A DNA stretch of 64,000 nucleotides. Source: Duganella qianjiadongensis. GTDB taxonomy: Bacteria; Pseudomonadota; Gammaproteobacteria; Burkholderiales; Burkholderiaceae_D. Position 1 is the first letter of the stretch. Every line of letters starts with the position of its first letter. Made by a program: the position numbers and the translations under genes. The notes under the pieces are model-generated. The model saw only the letters and a program-made list of their open reading frames with translations. It ran no database searches and was not told where the DNA came from. Positions 7,358 through 15,650 of this stretch are shown here, in pieces. The stretch lies in contig NZ_WWCM01000006.1 in assembly GCF_009857915.1 (NCBI RefSeq), positions 186,001 to 250,000 on the forward strand, written 5' to 3'.

Positions 7358-7714
7358 TCAGGCAGTGGTGTCGATCACGCTGCCGACGGTGTCGTAGCGC
7401 TTGTCGCTGCCGGTGTTGCTGCTATTGCTAGTGCTGCTGCCCGACTGTTGCGAACTGCTCTGCTGGGATGCCTGCAGAGCCGCTTTCTGCGCCGCTGCTG
7501 CCTGTAACGCGGCAATCTGGGCCTGTATGGCCTGTACCTGCGCTTCAATCAGCTGGGCTTTCTGCTTGCCGGCATCGGACGTGTCCTTGTTGGCTACGAC
7601 CAGATCCTTCTGCAAGCTTTGCAGCTGCTTCTGCAGCGCTGCAATGGCACTGCTGCTGTCCGAGCTGCTGGTGGCGGCACTCGCCGACGTACTGGAACCT
7701 ACTGCGCTAACCAT
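7358..7714 (-). CDS. FlxA-like coiled-coil protein
   Basis: A 118-residue protein with a Ser/Ala-rich N-terminus (MVSAVGSSTSASAATSSS), a central coiled coil at about 22-80 (IAALQKQLQSLQKDL, then QVQAIQAQIAALQ) and a Ser/Asn-rich tail. The AALQKQLQ...QAQIAALQ pattern is that of FlxA-like proteins, a small family whose Escherichia coli founder belongs to the flagellar regulon; biochemical function is unknown. A very strong AGGGAGG Shine-Dalgarno precedes the ATG. A perfect CpxR box lies 72 bases upstream of the start codon. It converges on the cpxRA operon. No signal peptide is present. Confidence 0.7.
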   Translation of the reverse strand: MVSAVGSSTSASAATSSSDSSSAIAALQKQLQSLQKDLVVANKDTSDAGKQKAQLIEAQVQAIQAQIAALQAAAAQKAALQASQQSSSQQSGSSTSNSSNTGSDKRYDTVGSVIDTTA

Positions 7715-7785
7715 CTTTACCTCCCTAAAACGTTACCATTAATCTAGTTAACGGCCACATTTGTGCAGGACATAGCCTGCGGGAT

Positions 7786-7800
7786 GTAAAGATGGGTAAA
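7786..7800. promoter_or_regulatory. CpxR box upstream of the flxA-like gene
   Basis: GTAAA-GATGG-GTAAA is a perfect match to GTAAA-N5-GTAAA, the third such site within 2.8 kb. Reading leftward, a candidate -10 TAGATT (7746-7741) would place the box centre about 59 bases upstream of transcription start, similar to the arrangement at cpxR. Confidence 0.7.
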
Positions 7801-7807
7801 GCCGGAA

Positions 7808-8374
7808 TCAGGCCTTGGGCAGCGTCACGCCATGCTGGCCCTGATACTTGCCATTGCGGTCTTTGTAGGACACTTCGCAGATTTCGTCGCTCTCGAAGAA
7901 CAGCACCTGCGCGCAGCCTTCACCGGCGTAGATCTTGGCTGGCAGCGGCGTGGTGTTGGAGAACTCCAGCGTCACATAGCCTTCCCACTCGGGCTCGAAC
8001 GGGGTTACGTTGACGATGATGCCGCAGCGGGCGTAGGTCGATTTACCCAGACACACAGTCAGCACGCCGCGCGGAATGCGGAAGTACTCCATGGTGCGGG
8101 CCAGCGCGAACGAGTTCGGCGGAATGATGCAGACATCGCTTTTCACGTCCACAAAGGAATTCGAATCGAAATTCTTAGGGTCGACGATGGTGCTGTTGAT
8201 GTTGGTGAACACCTTGAATTCATCGGCGCAGCGGATATCGTAGCCATACGACGAAGTACCGTAGGAAATGACTTTGCGGCCCTCTTCCTGACGTACCTGA
8301 TCGGGGAAGAAAGGCTCGATCATCCCGTGCTGCTCCGCCATCCGGCGTATCCATTTATCGCTTTTAATCGTCAT
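7808..8374 (-). CDS. dcd: dCTP deaminase
   Basis: A 188-residue enzyme of the dCTP deaminase/dUTPase superfamily that converts dCTP to dUTP and ammonia, supplying dUMP for thymidylate synthesis. The length equals the usual bacterial Dcd. Characteristic segments are [26 protein letters not shown] and [20 protein letters not shown], which includes the catalytic Glu in LEFSNTT. The start ATG at 8374 gives the expected N-terminus [13 protein letters not shown]. It lies downstream of a hydrolase gene and upstream of the flxA-like gene on the same strand. Confidence 0.96.
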   Translation of the reverse strand: MTIKSDKWIRRMAEQHGMIEPFFPDQVRQEEGRKVISYGTSSYGYDIRCADEFKVFTNINSTIVDPKNFDSNSFVDVKSDVCIIPPNSFALARTMEYFRIPRGVLTVCLGKSTYARCGIIVNVTPFEPEWEGYVTLEFSNTTPLPAKIYAGEGCAQVLFFESDEICEVSYKDRNGKYQGQHGVTLPKA

Positions 8375-8429
8375 CGCAAGGCTATCCTTAAGTTCAAGGG
8401 CGGCGCCGGAGCGCCGAATGCCCGAGATT

Positions 8430-9263
8430 CTACGCGAAAGCCCTGCTCTGAGGCAGATTTTTCCCCGTTTCCTCTAGCAAATTGACTATCATTGCCCGCG
8501 TTTCCTGTGCCGCCAGTTCAGGCGACTCCATGGGAAACAGGTGTCCGCCGGAGATGATGCGGAAATGCCGGCCCACCAGCGCCTGTGTGTGGGCATGGCC
8601 GGACTGGCTGGTTTCCCACGAATCCGTGCCGCCAATAAACCCTATTGGCGTGGGAAACGGACGTTTCACCAGACGCGACAGGTGGTGCGGCAGACTGGCA
8701 TAGATGCTGGTTTCCACCTCGCGGGTAAAGCGCAACTGCACGCCTTCCGGATGGGGCTTGAGGCCGCTGCTGATGTAATCGTGCAGCACGCCGGGCGCCC
8801 AGGCGGCAAAGATGTCCTTGCTGACAAAGTGCTGATAGGCTGATGCGGCATCTGGCCAGACGTTGCGGCGGCGGATGGAATTCTTGGCAGGCGGCACGCG
8901 GAACGCATTGCCGCTGAGTTTGATCAGGCGCCAGAACAGCGCACGCCAGCCGGCCACGACCGGCGCGTCCAGCATCACCACGCAACGCACGAGATCGGGC
9001 CTCGCCCGCGCCACCATCAGGCTGAGCATGCCGCCTAGCGAGTGGCCCACCAGTATCACCGGCTCGGCATAGCGCGCCTCGAGTTCCGCTATGTACTCAT
9101 CCACCAGTTTCGGCCAGCCGTCGCTGACGGGGTAATGGGTGCTGTGACCATGCATGTCCAGCGCCTGTATAGCGAAATCCTTTTCCAGCTCGGCAAAAAA
9201 TTGTCGATACACACCCGCCGGATAGCTATTGGCGTGTGCAAAATGCAGCTTGGGCTTGCTCAC
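8430..9263 (-). CDS. Alpha/beta hydrolase
   Basis: A 278-residue alpha/beta-hydrolase. I place the start at a GTG (9263) because an AGGGAGA Shine-Dalgarno sits 6-7 bases upstream and the protein then begins [16 protein letters not shown], a normal first strand. The nucleophile elbow is VGHSLGGM, with the Ser at about residue 94. [11 protein letters not shown] follows the oxyanion strand, and [11 protein letters not shown] near the C-terminus supplies the His. Substrate is unknown; the sequence resembles esterase or lactonase-like family members. It lies between dcd and comEC in the same direction. Confidence 0.85.
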   Translation of the reverse strand: MSKPKLHFAHANSYPAGVYRQFFAELEKDFAIQALDMHGHSTHYPVSDGWPKLVDEYIAELEARYAEPVILVGHSLGGMLSLMVARARPDLVRCVVMLDAPVVAGWRALFWRLIKLSGNAFRVPPAKNSIRRRNVWPDAASAYQHFVSKDIFAAWAPGVLHDYISSGLKPHPEGVQLRFTREVETSIYASLPHHLSRLVKRPFPTPIGFIGGTDSWETSQSGHAHTQALVGRHFRIISGGHLFPMESPELAAQETRAMIVNLLEETGKNLPQSRAFA

Positions 9264-9339
9264 AAGCAGTCTCCCTATCGTTGTTATTGGACGATTGTAA
9301 TGGCAGTACGGCACCAGAACTTGGGCAAAATGCTCTAAT

Positions 9340-11805
9340 TTATTGGCCATACCAGTAGCGTGCATGGTGCTGCCGGTATGCAGTGATTTGCAAGGTTGCG
9401 TCGAAATTCAGTTCGATAGCACCAGTTTCATCCGTGCGCCAGCGCGCGATATCCTGTGCCGCATAGCGCGACCAGACCGCCGGATGGGGATGGTGGTAGC
9501 GATTGCGGTAGCCTAGCTGGAACAGCGCGTGGCGCGGCTGCACGGCCTGCAGAAATTCCGCAGTCGATGAAGTGTTACTGCCATGATGCGGCACCAGCAA
9601 GACACTGCTACGCAGCTGCTTGCCATAACGCTGCACCAGAGCGCGCTCCTGCCCTGCTTCGATATCTCCTGCCAGTAACAAGCTGCCCGCCGGACTGCTA
9701 ATTCTGAGCACGCAGCTCACCGTATTTGCCCTGATTCCCCACGGTACGCCGGCAGCGACGAGCGGATGCAGCATCTCAAAGTGCACGCCATCCCAGTCCC
9801 ACTGCTGGCCCGCGCTACAGGCTTGCGTATGCCGTGCCGCGCGCCGTACGGAGTGTCCAGCAGCTAGAGACGACCAGAGCGCCGTCTCTGGCAGCGCCGT
9901 GAGCAAGGCCAGCGCGCCGCCGGCATGATCGGTATCGCTATGGCTAACGATGAGGCGATCCAGCGCCGTAATGCCTCGCCCCTGCAGATACGGCAGGATG
10001 GTTCGACTACCGGCATTGGCATCCGCCCCATAGGCAGGGCCTGCATCGTAGAGTAACCGGTGATTCGCCGTCTCCACCAGCACCGCCATGCCCTGCCCCA
10101 CATCGAACGCGATGACCCGCATGGCACCCGCCACCGGCGCTGTTGGCTGCACGATCAGCAAGGGAATCCAGCTTGCCAGACCCAGCCAGCGTAACGACCA
10201 GCCGCGCGGCGCCAGCAGCCACAGCGTTCCTATCAGCGCCCAGACGAACAGGGTAAATGGCGGCATAGGCGCACGCCATACCGCTAGCGGGAACCCCACC
10301 AGCCATTCAAGTATGCAAGCCAGTAGCGCGAATAATCCGTGTGCCAGTTGCAGCAGCCATGTACAGGCGGGCTCCGGCACGACGCTGCCTAACAGAGCCA
10401 GCGGCGTGATAATCAGACTCACCAGCGGGATGGCCACCGCATTGGCTAGCGGACTAAGCAGCGAGAACTGGGCAAACAGCAGCATGGTCAGCGGCACCAG
10501 TCCCAGCGTTACCGCATACTGTGCGTGGCTCGCTTCATGCAGTATTACACGCCAGCGTTGCGTCAACGTCGGTACTTTCCGTCCGCCCGGCACATGCTCG
10601 ACAAGGCCGGTAGTCGAGACAGGCAGTGCGTCCCGGGTAGCTGCGCGGCCACCGCCCGCATAGACCAGCACAGCCACTGCACCGAAGGACAGCCAGAATC
10701 CCGGCCATAGTACGGCCCACGGGTCCAGCGCCACCACCAGCAGCAAGGCGCAGGCCAGAACATGGCTCAGAGCGGCTATTCGTCCGTTCCAGAGCGCAAG
10801 CGCCACTACCAGCAGCATGTACAGCGTACGCTGGGCCGGAACACCGAATCCCGCCAGCAGCACGTAGGCACAAGCTGCCACCGCACCGGCCAGCGCGGCT
10901 ACCTTTTGCGCCGGCAACAGCAGGGGAAGTTGCGCCGCCGTGAAGAAGGAGCGTCTCCATAACTGCCCTGCCAGCATGGCAAACAGCCCCGCGATCATCG
11001 TCACGTGCAAACCCGAGATGGAAATCAGGTGGCTGATACCGCTACGTGTATAGATCAGCCAGTCCGGCTGGCGGATGCCGTGCTGATCGCCCACCACCAG
11101 GGCCACCATCACTGCGCCATAGCGCTGGCCTGCCAGTGCCTGCTCTATACGGCTGCGCAAGACGCCGCGCAGCGCTTCGACCAGACAGACCCCGCAGGGG
11201 ACGAAAGCATCGAGCAGGCGCGCCGTCTCGGGCTTGCGCACATAGCCGGTGGCACGCAGGCCCTGCTCCAGCAGCCAGACCTCGTAATCGTAGCCATAGG
11301 GATTGGCATTGCCGTGCGGGCGCTGCAGCCGCACGGTGAACTCCCAGCGCTGGCCCGCCTTCAGATCGGGCACCAGCGAACTTACGCCGTACAGGCCGTG
11401 ATACCAGCCCAGTGAAATATGCTGGGGCACACTATTGACCGTGCCGGATAACACGCGTTCGATACGGAAGTTGAACCGCACGCCCTGCTCCGTCCGGTAC
11501 GGCAGGCTGTCGATGAGGCCGCTTACATGCAGATCGCGCCCTTCGTCCTGCCGCTGCAAGGCTAGCGCCAGAGCCATCTGCGCCTGCATCGCCGCCCAGA
11601 AGAAGCCAGCCACTACAGCGCAGCACAGCAGCAGCAGATGGCGCACCACCCTGTGCAGGCCCATCCTCGAGGGACAGCAGCGCAGCAATAGCGCGATGCC
11701 GGCTAGCACGGCGATGGCCTGTGCCAACTCGCGCCACGCGGGCAAACTGGCCTGCTGCTGAAGCCAGACCGCGCCGCCGACAAAGCTCAGACTGGCCAAC
11801 CGCAT
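9340..11805 (-). CDS. comEC: ComEC/Rec2 competence DNA channel
   Basis: A large polytopic inner-membrane protein of about 821 residues that carries transforming DNA across the inner membrane. The N-terminal part has membrane helices and a DUF4131-type domain. The central Competence domain includes GISHLISISGLHVTMIAGL. The C-terminal metallo-beta-lactamase-like domain has VIAFDVGQGMAVLVET, SHSDTDHAGG and LVPHHGSNTSS. I prefer the ATG at 11805: GGAGG lies 5 bases before it, whereas the frame also opens from a TTG at 11847 and another ATG at 11808. Its presence suggests, but does not prove, natural competence. Confidence 0.95.
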   Translation of the reverse strand: MRLASLSFVGGAVWLQQQASLPAWRELAQAIAVLAGIALLLRCCPSRMGLHRVVRHLLLLCCAVVAGFFWAAMQAQMALALALQRQDEGRDLHVSGLIDSLPYRTEQGVRFNFRIERVLSGTVNSVPQHISLGWYHGLYGVSSLVPDLKAGQRWEFTVRLQRPHGNANPYGYDYEVWLLEQGLRATGYVRKPETARLLDAFVPCGVCLVEALRGVLRSRIEQALAGQRYGAVMVALVVGDQHGIRQPDWLIYTRSGISHLISISGLHVTMIAGLFAMLAGQLWRRSFFTAAQLPLLLPAQKVAALAGAVAACAYVLLAGFGVPAQRTLYMLLVVALALWNGRIAALSHVLACALLLVVALDPWAVLWPGFWLSFGAVAVLVYAGGGRAATRDALPVSTTGLVEHVPGGRKVPTLTQRWRVILHEASHAQYAVTLGLVPLTMLLFAQFSLLSPLANAVAIPLVSLIITPLALLGSVVPEPACTWLLQLAHGLFALLACILEWLVGFPLAVWRAPMPPFTLFVWALIGTLWLLAPRGWSLRWLGLASWIPLLIVQPTAPVAGAMRVIAFDVGQGMAVLVETANHRLLYDAGPAYGADANAGSRTILPYLQGRGITALDRLIVSHSDTDHAGGALALLTALPETALWSSLAAGHSVRRAARHTQACSAGQQWDWDGVHFEMLHPLVAAGVPWGIRANTVSCVLRISSPAGSLLLAGDIEAGQERALVQRYGKQLRSSVLLVPHHGSNTSSTAEFLQAVQPRHALFQLGYRNRYHHPHPAVWSRYAAQDIARWRTDETGAIELNFDATLQITAYRQHHARYWYGQ

Positions 11806-12018
11806 CATCGCCTCCGGCCACGCTATGCGAGTACCTGCCGCTTCCAACGCATCTGGCCAGTCCCGCTAAAGCCCCATCGCATGGCAGCAGATCTGCGCTA
11901 AGCCTCGTTCCAGCAAAAACTTCAATATCGGGAATACTGATCGGGTTTGCTCATTATGCGCGTACGCGGCGAACGGAACGCTAAGGTGCGGCGGCAGCTG
12001 CAGCTAGCTTGAACTGCA

Positions 12019-12810
12019 TCAAACAGGCAGCCGTGGCAGAACTGCGCGCGCATTGGCAGTGGTAGCCTGTGCCACTTCGAGCACGGGAATACCGCGCAGT
12101 TGCGCCAGTTCGGCGCCTATGCGTGCTAGCTGATCCGGGCTATTACGGCCCGGATGTATCCAGCTTGGTGAGATATCGGGCGCATCCGTTTCCAGCACGA
12201 TGGACGATAGCGGCAACTCGACCGCCAGCCGCCGTATCTGCAAGGCGCGCGTATAAGTCATGGCACCGCCGAAACCGAGCTTGAAACCGGCGTCTATATA
12301 GGCTAGCGCCTGCTGCATGCTGCCGTTGAAGGCATGGGCAATGCCGCCTGCCGGACGAATCTGGCGCACATGCTTAAGCACCACATCCTGCGAACGACGC
12401 ACATGTAGTAATACCGGCAGTTCGTATTCGCGGGCAATTTTGAGCTGTTCGCGCAGGAAGTGAATCTGCTTCTCGCGCATGGGCGCTTGGTTCAGCATGG
12501 GAATGAAGAAGTCCAGCCCGATCTCGCCCAGTGCCACGAAGCGCCGGTCGCGTATGGCTGCCGCCACCTGTGTGCGCAGCGTCAGCAGATCGTCTTCGCT
12601 CGCATGGGGGACATAGATCGGATGGATGCCCAGCGCGTAGCTGGCATTAGCAGCACTGCCCGCCAGTGCCGCCACGGTGGAAAAATTGGCCGCCTCGACG
12701 GCCGGAATGACGATCATTCCCACGCCCTGCTGCTGCGCCAGCACAGCCTGCCCCACGCCATCTCCGGCAAATTCGTGCGCATCCAGATGGCAGTGGGTAT
12801 CGATCCACAT
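12019..12810 (-). CDS. TatD-family metal-dependent hydrolase
   Basis: A 263-residue TIM-barrel hydrolase of the TatD family, linked to DNA repair and 3'-5' nuclease activity. The metal-binding HxH is in IDTHCHLD at the N-terminus. Further conserved segments are ALGEIGLDF, LPVLLHVRRSQD, GIAHAFNGS and VLETDAPDISPSW. It begins 3 bases after the lolD stop, so it is probably translated from the lolC-lolD transcript. This lolCD-tatD order is common in betaproteobacteria. Confidence 0.95.
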   Translation of the reverse strand: MWIDTHCHLDAHEFAGDGVGQAVLAQQQGVGMIVIPAVEAANFSTVAALAGSAANASYALGIHPIYVPHASEDDLLTLRTQVAAAIRDRRFVALGEIGLDFFIPMLNQAPMREKQIHFLREQLKIAREYELPVLLHVRRSQDVVLKHVRQIRPAGGIAHAFNGSMQQALAYIDAGFKLGFGGAMTYTRALQIRRLAVELPLSSIVLETDAPDISPSWIHPGRNSPDQLARIGAELAQLRGIPVLEVAQATTANARAVLPRLPV

Positions 12811-12813
12811 ACG

Positions 12814-13509
12814 CTAGTCCTGGTAAGGCTGCAGGCCGTTATCGGTCAGGCGCAGCACGCGGTCACAGCGACGCGCCAGTTCCAGATCGTGGGTGACGAT
12901 GACGAAGGCCGTGCCCAGCGTACGCGACAGTTCCAGCATCAGATCGAAAATCTGCTGTGCCGTAGCCTGATCAAGATTGCCGGTCGGTTCGTCGGCCAGC
13001 ACGCAGGCCGGCTGGGTCACCAGTGCACGCGCCAGCGCCACGCGCTGACGCTCGCCGCCAGACAGCTCGCCCGGAACGTGGGTGACGCGCTTGGCCAGAT
13101 TGACGCGGGCCAGGATAGCCTGCGCGGCACTGGCAGCCTCGGCCCGTTTCATGCGGCGTATCATCAGCGGCATGGCTACATTGTCGAGCGCGCTGAATTC
13201 AGGCAGCAGATGATGGAACTGGTAGACAAAGCCCAGCGCAGCATTGCGCAGATCACCGCGCACGCTCTCGCTCAGGCTGGCAAAATCCTTGCCCTGCAGC
13301 GTCACGCTACCGCGCGTCGGCGTATCGAGCCCGCCCAGCAGATGCAGCAGCGTCGATTTGCCGGAGCCGGAGGCGCCGACGATAGCGACCCGCTCGCCGC
13401 GCCGCACATCGAGATCTATGCCATTCAGTACCTGTACCGAGTAGCTGCCCTGAGTAAAAGTCTTGCCCAGATTGCGGCAGGAAAGCACTAGCGGTTCCTG
13501 ATTACTCAT
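12814..13509 (-). CDS. lolD: Lipoprotein-releasing system ATPase LolD
   Basis: A 231-residue ABC ATPase that powers release of outer-membrane lipoproteins from the inner membrane. Walker A is GASGSGKST, the signature is LSGGERQ and Walker B is [33 protein letters not shown] is the LolD-typical Q-loop region. Its start overlaps the lolC stop by 8 bases, indicating translational coupling. Confidence 0.95.
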   Translation of the reverse strand: MSNQEPLVLSCRNLGKTFTQGSYSVQVLNGIDLDVRRGERVAIVGASGSGKSTLLHLLGGLDTPTRGSVTLQGKDFASLSESVRGDLRNAALGFVYQFHHLLPEFSALDNVAMPLMIRRMKRAEAASAAQAILARVNLAKRVTHVPGELSGGERQRVALARALVTQPACVLADEPTGNLDQATAQQIFDLMLELSRTLGTAFVIVTHDLELARRCDRVLRLTDNGLQPYQD

Positions 13510-14767
13510 AGCGCAGTGCCTCCGCAGGTTTCACGCGGGCGGCCCACCAGCTCGGGTACAGCGTGGCCACAAATGCCAGCACGACGGCAACACCCCCGAT
13601 CTTGAATACGTCTGGCCAGCGCAGGTCAGACGGCACCGTACTGATGTAATAAATATCCTTGGACAAGAACTGCACTCCCAGTAAATGCTCGATAAATGGC
13701 ACGATCACGTCGATATTCAGGGCCACCAGCACGCCCAGCGCCACCCCGATAAAAGTACCCAGTATGCCCACCAGTGCACCCTGCACCATGAAGATTTTCA
13801 TGATGGAACGCGGCGTGGCACCGAGCGTGCGCAGGATGGCGATATCGGCCTGCTTGTCGGTTACCGTCATCACCAGCGTCGATACCAGATTGAAGGCCGC
13901 CACCGCAATGATCAGCGTCAGGATGATGAACATCATGCGCTTTTCCGTCTGTACTGCCGCAAACCAGTTGGCGTTGAGCTTGGACCAGTCACGCATGATC
14001 AGGTCGCCCGACATGCTGTTCTTGAGTTCCTGCGCGATTTGCGGCGCCTTATGCATATCGGCCAGGCGCAAGCGCAAACCGGCGGGCGCATCGAGACGCA
14101 GCAGCTTTTCGGCATCAGTCAGATGGACGAAGGCCAGCGCGGAATCGAATTCATTATGTCCCGCTTCGAAGATGCCCACCACGGTGAACGTGCGCACGCG
14201 CGGCAATATGCCCGCCGGCGTAGGCTGGCCTTGCGCCAGTGCCAGCGTAATCTTCTCGCCCAGATTCACGCGCAGAGCACGCGCCAGTTCGATACCGAGC
14301 ACGATGTTATAGCTGCCCGGCTGCAAGGCATTGAAACTGCCGCGGCGGGTCTGTTTGGCCACATCGGAAACGTTGGGCTCCTGCTCCGGCAGCACGCCAC
14401 GGATGATGGCCGGACGCAGCACATCGTCGCGTACCAGCATGCCCTGCGTTTCGGCAAACGGCGCCGCGCCGATCACGGCGGGATTGCGGCGCGCTTCGGC
14501 CGCTGCGGCGTGCCAGTCCGGCATGGCGCCGCGCGCATCGAACACTTCCACGTGGGCCAGCACCGACAGCATGCGGTCGGTAACTTCCTTCTGGAAACCG
14601 TTCATCACGGACAGCACCACGATCAGGGCGGCCACGCCCAGACCGATGCCGGCCATGGAAATCAGGGAAATAAACGAGATAAAACTATTGCGCCCGCTGC
14701 GCTTGCCAGCGCGCGTATAGCGCAGGCCGACCAGCCATTCGAAGGGCAAATTCTGCATAAGACTCAT
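13502..14767 (-). CDS. lolC: Lipoprotein-releasing permease LolC/LolE
   Basis: A permease of about 421 residues. An N-terminal helix ([22 protein letters not shown]) precedes a long periplasmic domain, and three helices lie in the C-terminal third. [14 protein letters not shown] at the N-terminus and [13 protein letters not shown] are hallmarks of LolC/E. Only one permease gene accompanies lolD, which suggests a homodimeric or LolF-like arrangement. I chose the start at 14767, where CGGAG precedes ATG; the frame is open further upstream without a better site. Confidence 0.93.
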   Translation of the reverse strand: MSLMQNLPFEWLVGLRYTRAGKRSGRNSFISFISLISMAGIGLGVAALIVVLSVMNGFQKEVTDRMLSVLAHVEVFDARGAMPDWHAAAAEARRNPAVIGAAPFAETQGMLVRDDVLRPAIIRGVLPEQEPNVSDVAKQTRRGSFNALQPGSYNIVLGIELARALRVNLGEKITLALAQGQPTPAGILPRVRTFTVVGIFEAGHNEFDSALAFVHLTDAEKLLRLDAPAGLRLRLADMHKAPQIAQELKNSMSGDLIMRDWSKLNANWFAAVQTEKRMMFIILTLIIAVAAFNLVSTLVMTVTDKQADIAILRTLGATPRSIMKIFMVQGALVGILGTFIGVALGVLVALNIDVIVPFIEHLLGVQFLSKDIYYISTVPSDLRWPDVFKIGGVAVVLAFVATLYPSWWAARVKPAEALRYE

Positions 14768-14852
14768 GGGCTCCGGTGAAGGTTTGCATAGACGAGCCCG
14801 AAGTGTGCCACACATTGGCCCATGTGCGGGTAACCGCTTAATTAAGAACCAT

Positions 14853-14890
14853 AAAAAACCGCGCCGCGCAGGAGACCTGCGGGGGCGCGG
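14853..14890 (-). terminator. Rho-independent terminator after the thioester-like PEP-CTERM gene
   Basis: Read leftward, CCGCGCC...GGCGCGG forms a GC-rich stem with an inner GCAGG/CCTGC, followed by six T (14858-14853 on the minus strand). Confidence 0.88.
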
Positions 14891-14912
14891 CTATGCTTGA
14901 ATCCCTAAGAGA

Positions 14913-15608
14913 TTAAGCGAATTTTTCGTTCTTTTGCTTGCGGCGGCCTACCAGACCTACCAGGCCCAGACCTACTGCCATCATGGCCCAGGTATCGGCT
15001 TCCGGTACTGCGCTCACACCCAGCAGAGTCTGCGAGCCAGCGTTCGAGAACGTTACATAGCTGTAGTGGTCGGTGGTCAGGTTGTAAGCCAGAGCGTTGC
15101 TGAGCATAGTTTGTGCTGCCTGAAACTCTGCAGGGCTACCAGCGTTGATCACGTATTTCTGTGCGCCGGTGGCCAGGTTGGCGTCGTCATTTGCCAGTTC
15201 CCAAAGTGCCAGCTGGAAAGCAAACTGATTGGTCGAATTACCCTGAGTGCTGGCATAGGACGACTCGAACAATTTACGCACTGCCGTGCTTGGCTGCGAA
15301 TTATAGGTCGCGGTGTAGTCGCCACCATTGAAATTAATAGCAGGCTCGATGCAGTAAGCCACATATTGCTGGCTAGGCTTACCGGCGTTGACCATCTGGA
15401 ATACCTGTACATCGATGCTGAAATCACCGTTCCACTCGCGGTCCTGACCGAAGAAGGCTGCGCCAGTCGCATTGATCGACTGATTGAGGTTGGCACCGGC
15501 ACTGAAGTCGCTGTTGTAGACCTCAGGCGAGGCATAGCTGGCGGTGGCGAAAGTCAGGGCGGCTGCGGCGACAGCGGCTTGCATTGCTTTGTTGAAGGTA
15601 GTTTTCAT
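14913..15608 (-). CDS. PEP-CTERM protein with a possible Cys-Gln thioester domain
   Basis: A 231-residue exported protein. The signal peptide (1-26) ends in SYA before SPEVYNSDF. The C-terminal tag is VPEADTWAM, a hydrophobic helix and GRRKQKNEK, a PEP-CTERM variant with Ala-Asp in place of Pro-Glu. The central part has VAYCIEP with the only Cys (C86) and, 46 residues later, FAFQLALWEL (Q132). A [YF]C[IV][DE] ... Q-x-A-[IL]-W arrangement is that of Cys-Gln thioester (TQXA/TED) domains of Gram-positive adhesins; whether a thioester forms here is inference. It begins 42 bases after the giant modular protein's stop on the same strand, so the two may be co-transcribed. Confidence 0.75.
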   Translation of the reverse strand: MKTTFNKAMQAAVAAAALTFATASYASPEVYNSDFSAGANLNQSINATGAAFFGQDREWNGDFSIDVQVFQMVNAGKPSQQYVAYCIEPAINFNGGDYTATYNSQPSTAVRKLFESSYASTQGNSTNQFAFQLALWELANDDANLATGAQKYVINAGSPAEFQAAQTMLSNALAYNLTTDHYSYVTFSNAGSQTLLGVSAVPEADTWAMMAVGLGLVGLVGRRKQKNEKFA

Positions 15609-15650
15609 AATGTAATCTTAGTTGTCTTTAGGATATTGTATCAAGAAATT

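Noticed and set aside
8374..9263. Start of the alpha/beta hydrolase at 9365 or 9350
   Set aside because: The added residues have no family match, overlap the end of comEC, and GTG 9263 has a proper Shine-Dalgarno.
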